Assembly: GCA_963793245.1 (NCBI GenBank)
Contig: CAWBZG010000002.1
Coordinates: 1,364,001 to 1,428,000 of the forward strand
Length of the DNA: 64,000 bases
Direction of reading: 5' to 3'
Source of the DNA: CAXBBB01 sp963793245
Lineage (GTDB): Bacteria > Bacteroidota > Rhodothermia > Rhodothermales > BA12
The position numbers and the translations under genes are program-made. The stretch's first letter is position 1; the number at the start of each line of letters is the position of its first letter. Under the pieces are notes generated by a model. That model saw nothing but the letters and a program-made list of their open reading frames with translations. It was not told the origin of the DNA and did no database searches. Of this stretch, positions 60,068 to 64,000 are shown in pieces.

Positions 60068-61045
60068 ATGCTGACTGTCGGTGTTGACCTGGGTGGCACG
60101 TCCATCAAAACAGCGCTCGTCGAGCGCGGACGTGGCATTGTCCACGAGTCGTCGGCATTGACCGAGGCTGAGTTGGGGCCGACTCACGTGCTCGACCGTA
60201 TCGCGGATCTGGTGCGCGAGGTGTCGGCGTCTGCGGGGCTGGACCGGCTGGAGGGCATCGGCGTCGGCGCGCCTGGCTCGATCAACTGGGACCGGACGAC
60301 GATCTCGCATCCGCCCAACATCTTGGGTTGGGGCGTCGTCAACGTACAAGCGGAGTTGCAACAGCGGTTGGGCGTCACACTGCCCATCATCGTCGAGAAC
60401 GACGCCAACGCTGCCGGACTGGGGTCGGCGCACTATGGGGCCGGACGTCCATTTCGCTCGTTTCTGATGGTGACGCTTGGGACGGGAGTCGGCGGAGCGA
60501 TCATTTACGACGGACGCATCTTTCGCGGAACGACGGGAGCCGCTGGAGAAATTGGGCACATGACAATCGACCGCGACGGTCCGCCTGCCAACTCGGGTGT
60601 GCGTGGCGCCATCGAAGCCTTTCTAGGCAATCGATTTCTCACGGCCCATGCACGAACGCTGCTGGGTACGAAGACGGACAGCCTGCTGTACACGATGCTC
60701 GGCCCCAAGTTGGAAGGTCTGACACCGCGCCACCTGCACGAAGCAGCCCAGGCAGGCGACAAAGCTGCCGAGAGCGTCTTACGCTGGGCAGGTGAGCGGC
60801 TGGGCGCTGTTCTGGGATCGGCGATCAACTTGCTCGACATCCGCAAAGTCATTGTCGGCGGTGGTGTGTCGGCGGCGGGGTCGTACATATTGGGTCCGGC
60901 TCGCGAAACGGTCGCCTCGTATGTGACGCCTGCCCTACGCGACGGAATCGAGATTCTGCAAGAGACGCTGGGCAACGAGGCCGGAACGCTGGGCGCAGCG
61001 CACTTGCTGTTCGAACATCTGGACGGCTTGTCGAATCCATCGTAG
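60068..61045 (+). CDS. ROK family sugar kinase, zinc-binding cysteines absent
   Basis: A 325-residue ROK-family protein, probably a glucokinase or other hexokinase. The phosphate motif is VGVDLGGTSIKTALVE at the N terminus. GVGAPGSINWDR, IVENDANAAGLG (catalytic Asp) and VTLGTGVGGAI follow, then GEIGHMTIDRDGPPANSGVRGAIE. In typical ROK kinases that last block reads C-G-C-G..G-C and binds structural zinc; here all three cysteines are replaced (A, S, A) while the neighbouring histidine remains. The rest of the fold and the catalytic residues are intact, so activity is still likely. Confidence 0.9.
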   Translation: MLTVGVDLGGTSIKTALVERGRGIVHESSALTEAELGPTHVLDRIADLVREVSASAGLDRLEGIGVGAPGSINWDRTTISHPPNILGWGVVNVQAELQQRLGVTLPIIVENDANAAGLGSAHYGAGRPFRSFLMVTLGTGVGGAIIYDGRIFRGTTGAAGEIGHMTIDRDGPPANSGVRGAIEAFLGNRFLTAHARTLLGTKTDSLLYTMLGPKLEGLTPRHLHEAAQAGDKAAESVLRWAGERLGAVLGSAINLLDIRKVIVGGGVSAAGSYILGPARETVASYVTPALRDGIEILQETLGNEAGTLGAAHLLFEHLDGLSNPS

Positions 61046-61061
61046 TCTCGTTGGGGGCACG

Positions 61062-63753
61062 ATGCCGCGCGCGTGTACGTTGAGCCATCGTTCCACCGCC
61101 TTCGCTTTGCCGATCCGCCTGCTCCTGCTGCTTGTTTGCCTGGCGCCTGCACCGCTGTGGGCGCAGCAAACGGCCCCACGCGACACGACGAGCAGTGCCC
61201 GCATCGAGCATCCGATCCCGTTCAAGGCCGACACGCTCGACCTGGTGTTTTCGGATAGCCTGGGCGACAGGGCAACCCTGACGCGCAACGCCCAAGTGAC
61301 CTACGATGCGGCGACGCTCAACGCGTATCGCCTCGTCCTCGCCTTCGACGACGAAGAGGTGACAGCCGTCGGCTTCCAGGCCGACAGCGGGCTGGTCGGC
61401 AAGCCTCAGTTCGACCGCGAGGATGAAGCGTTTTCGAGCGACCGCATCGCCTTCAACTTTGTAACCGAGCGCGGACGATTCGAGGGCGCTCAAACGCAGT
61501 TCGATGACGGCTACCTGAAGGCGCGCGTCGTCGGCATCGGACGCGATAGCGTCGTGCTAGCACGCGACGGCATCTATACGACCTGCGACTGCGTCGACGA
61601 TCCATCGTACTCCCTGCACGCGAGCAAACTCAAGGTTCAAGACCGCTGGATCTACACCGGCCCGATTCAACTCTACCTCTACAACATCCCGACTCCGCTG
61701 TGGCTTCCGTTCGGGATCTTACCCAACGTCGAAGGGCGACGCGCCGGGCCGACGGCGGTCGAGTATGGCGAGCAGCCCGGTCAAGGCTTCTTTATCCAAG
61801 GCATCGGCTGGTACTTTCCGGTCTCAGAGTATCTCGACGTGACAGTTCAGGGCGATGTCTACACGTCGGGTTCGTGGGACGTGAAACCCAGTTTGCGCTA
61901 CGCCAAACGCTACGCCTACTCGGGCGGATTGGAACTGACCTACGGGCGATTGCGGAGTGGTGAGGCGACCGATCGCAGCTTTCTGAGGCGGACCAACGCG
62001 AGCATCCGATGGAATCACCGGCAGACGATCAACGTAGCGTCCAGCTTCAACTCGAACGTCAACCTTGCCACTACATCGGCGCTGAGCAACACGTCGCAGC
62101 GGCTTGCAGACCAGGTCACACAACAGATTTCGTCCAACGTGACGTATTCGACGCGCGGGGGATCGCGCCAGTTCACCGCGACGCTGACGCAGCAGCAGGT
62201 GCTCTCGACCGGAGCGGCGAGCCTGACATTGCCGGACATCACATTTTCGCAGGGCGCAATCACCCCGTTCCAAGCGAGCGGCGTACGAGGTAGCCGGGCG
62301 CTGTGGTACGAGTCGATTCAGGTGAGTTATCGAGGCACGCTGACCAACCGCTTCGCCTTCACGCCACTGGAAGACACGGTCTTGGTGGATCGCGGCGATG
62401 CAGAAGCGGTCGAGTTTTCGTGGTACGAAGCGCTCGTCTCGCCATCGCGCTACCGCCGAGCTACAGGCCAGGGCGGAACGGGATACGACTTCCAGGCCGA
62501 CCACTCGATTCCGATCAGCGCGTCGTTCAACGTGACTCGTTTGCCGCTGATTGGGCGCCTGAATGCGACGATTTCACCGTCAATCGACTACCGCGAGACG
62601 TGGTTCGCCGAAACCGAGCGTCGTAGCGTCGACACGTCGGGCGTGCTGCAGACCGACGCCGTAACGGGGTTTTTCGCGCTGCGTCAGTTCTCAGGCAACC
62701 TCAACGCGTCGACTTCGATCTACGGTCAATTCCCACTACAGGTCGGCCCGTTTGACGGTCTGCGGCACACCATCCGCCCGAACGTGGGCATCTCGCTGCG
62801 CCCTGACTTCTCGACCGATAGGTGGGGCTACACACGCTCATACGTCGATGCACAAGGGCGGGCGCAGCAATACGGCATCGCGCAGGGGGTGTCGTTTGGA
62901 CCGGTCGGGGCGCTGACGTTTGGAGCAAGCAACGTGTTCGAGACGCGCCGGGCCGTCGAGGATACCCTATCGGGCGAGATCAGGCGAACACCGTTGACGC
63001 TCCTTAATCTCACCGTGTCGTCGAGCTACAATTTTTTCGCTGACTCGGTCAAGCTCGCGCCGATCCAGGTCAACGCGCGCACCAACCTGGGGACATCGTT
63101 CGGTGCCAACTTGAACTTCACCCTCGACCCCTACCAGCCGCTGAGCCGACGCACCGCCATCGACCTGAGGAGGGGACGGTTGGCTCGTTTGACCCGTTTC
63201 AGTGTCGCCATCGACGGTAGATTTGCAAGTGAGCGCCGGGGCGACGCACGTCCGTCGCAGCGTGCGCTGCAGGCGGGCTCGGCGCCCCACCGCGCGACGC
63301 CGATCTGACCGATGCGCTTCCCGGAGACCTCGATCCGGGCCTTGCTCCAGACCACGCTCGTCGGCGCACCGTATGCCGATTTCAGTATTCCGTGGAGACT
63401 GTCCGGCGACCTCAGTTACAACCTGTCGCGCGGCGCCATCGTCCTGACCGACGGCACGATTGCCACACCGCTAAACCGGACGGCAACGATCGGAGCCAAC
63501 TTCGACTTCAGTCTGACGCCCAACCTCAAGATCAACGGGCGAACCGGGTTTCGACCTGCTGGACCGCGAACCGACGACGACCTCGATCAGCATGCTGCGC
63601 GACTTCGAGTGCTGGGAAGCGTCGGCCAATTGGGTCCCATTCGGCGACTTCCAGTCGTACGGATTCACGCTCCAGGTCAAGAGCGGCAAGCTCCGCGATC
63701 TGCTCCGCATCCAGCAACCCCGACAGGACGCTAGACCGCAGTTTGGACTGTAA
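61062..63753 (+). CDS. LptD-like outer-membrane LPS assembly protein, frameshifted at the 3' end
   Basis: A large exported beta-barrel protein of the LptD/OstA type, the outer-membrane pore that places lipopolysaccharide on the cell surface. After the signal (LLLLLVCLAPAPLWA), an OstA/LptA-like jellyroll runs roughly from residue 45 to 190 (DRATLTRNAQVTYDAATLNAY ... GDDGYLKARVVGIG). The barrel then starts with DPSYSLHASKLKV and IPTPLWLPFGILP. The first frame stops at 63306-63308. The barrel continues in other frames: SIPWRLSGDLSYNLSRG from 63312 onward, then after about 63549 a third frame with WVPFGDFQSYGFTLQVKSG, ending PQFGL-stop at 63751-63753. At least two, perhaps three, single-base shifts are needed. 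A two-cysteine motif (CDC near residue 173) also fits LptD. Confidence 0.8.
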
Positions 63754-63837
63754 CCAGATTAGGGGGAGCGTCAGGCGCGATCCTTGCGTTACAGGTTATC
63801 CCACCGCATCGGAACGGCTCCCTCCCGCTTCCCCACC

Positions 63838-64000
63838 ATGACCGACTCATCCGACACTCCAACCATTCGGCGCCCGTCGCTGGGCACGCGCCTCGAAACG
63901 TGGCTGCGTAGCCGCCAGCGCAAAGGAGTCACCCAGACGGTTCAGACCGAACGCGATCAGGCATTACTCAGCCGCGTCGCCTCCGTCTTCGAGAGCGATC
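63838..64000 (+). CDS. Start of an unknown gene, truncated by the window end
   Basis: The first 54 codons of a gene, MTDSSDTPTIRRPSLGTRLE, with further basic and acidic residues. It is hydrophilic, with no signal peptide or membrane helix in the visible part, and continues past the window. The N terminus is too short for a family call. Confidence 0.4.
   Translation, partial: MTDSSDTPTIRRPSLGTRLETWLRSRQRKGVTQTVQTERDQALLSRVASVFESD

Noticed and set aside
1..64000. tRNA, rRNA or CRISPR features
   Set aside because: I scanned by eye for T-loop-like sequences, rRNA landmarks and regularly spaced repeats and found none. A covariance-model search would be needed to be certain.

Overview
The window looks like ordinary chromosome from a GC-rich member of the Bacteroidota/Rhodothermota side of the tree, most plausibly the class Rhodothermia (inference). 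Supporting signs are a DUF4175 protein, a short GT5-type starch-synthase domain next to a DUF4270 lipoprotein, a TonB-dependent receptor with STN and carboxypeptidase-regulatory domains, a lysine/glycine-rich insertion in Ddl, separate secD and secF, weak ribosome binding sites, many GTG/TTG starts, and two close matches to the TAnnTTTG promoter box. Coding density is high. I recognised no tRNA, rRNA, CRISPR array, prophage or transposase gene.

Layout. 1-5060: end of rlmN, a photolyase/cryptochrome, small membrane proteins and a HerA-like ATPase. 5067-10695: an acyl-CoA carboxylase beta subunit, a CsbD-like protein, a CNT nucleoside transporter, a Rid protein, RNase D and YceI. 10819-15180: a mostly reverse-strand envelope block (lipoprotein, two NfeD proteins, L,D-transpeptidase, HAD phosphatase). 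15347-19581: fumC, a frameshifted HtrA protease and two small surface proteins. 19640-25130: purA, a STAS protein, secF, secD and an exported protein. 25288-34064: alr, a DPP-IV-type peptidase coupled to a thioesterase, a repeat-filled gap, a CDF transporter, an ACT plus PFL/DUF711 pair, a REP-like element and a dipeptide epimerase. 34065-41781: TonB receptor, ferritin-like protein, coupled M16 protease pair, MerC-like protein, a broken membrane gene and an NTF2-like protein. 41840-48691: der, a copper/cytochrome group (SCO, PCuAC, cytochrome c), flavodoxin, ddl, a phosphoesterase and serS. 48748-64000: DUF4175, the GT5-N/DUF4270/outer-membrane/TPR cluster, eno with a DivIC/FtsB-like gene, a VOC protein, a ROK kinase, an LptD-like protein and the start of an unknown gene.

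Functional themes. Alr, the L-Ala-D/L-Glu epimerase, Ddl and the L,D-transpeptidase all serve peptidoglycan. SCO, PCuAC and cytochrome c fit copper delivery to a terminal oxidase. SecDF, HtrA, LptD and the TonB receptor serve the envelope. Several neighbours overlap at stop/start codons (29098, 38870, 44404, 45306, 55193), which indicates translational coupling.

Caveats. Four genes (HtrA, the 40810 membrane gene, the TPR protein, LptD) carry apparent single-base frameshifts. Either the sequence has residual indel errors or these genes are decaying. I found no convincing new multi-gene system. The best leads are the structured repeat at 29722-29840, the GT5-N/DUF4270 surface cluster, a ROK kinase without its zinc cysteines, and a tiny HExxH membrane protein.
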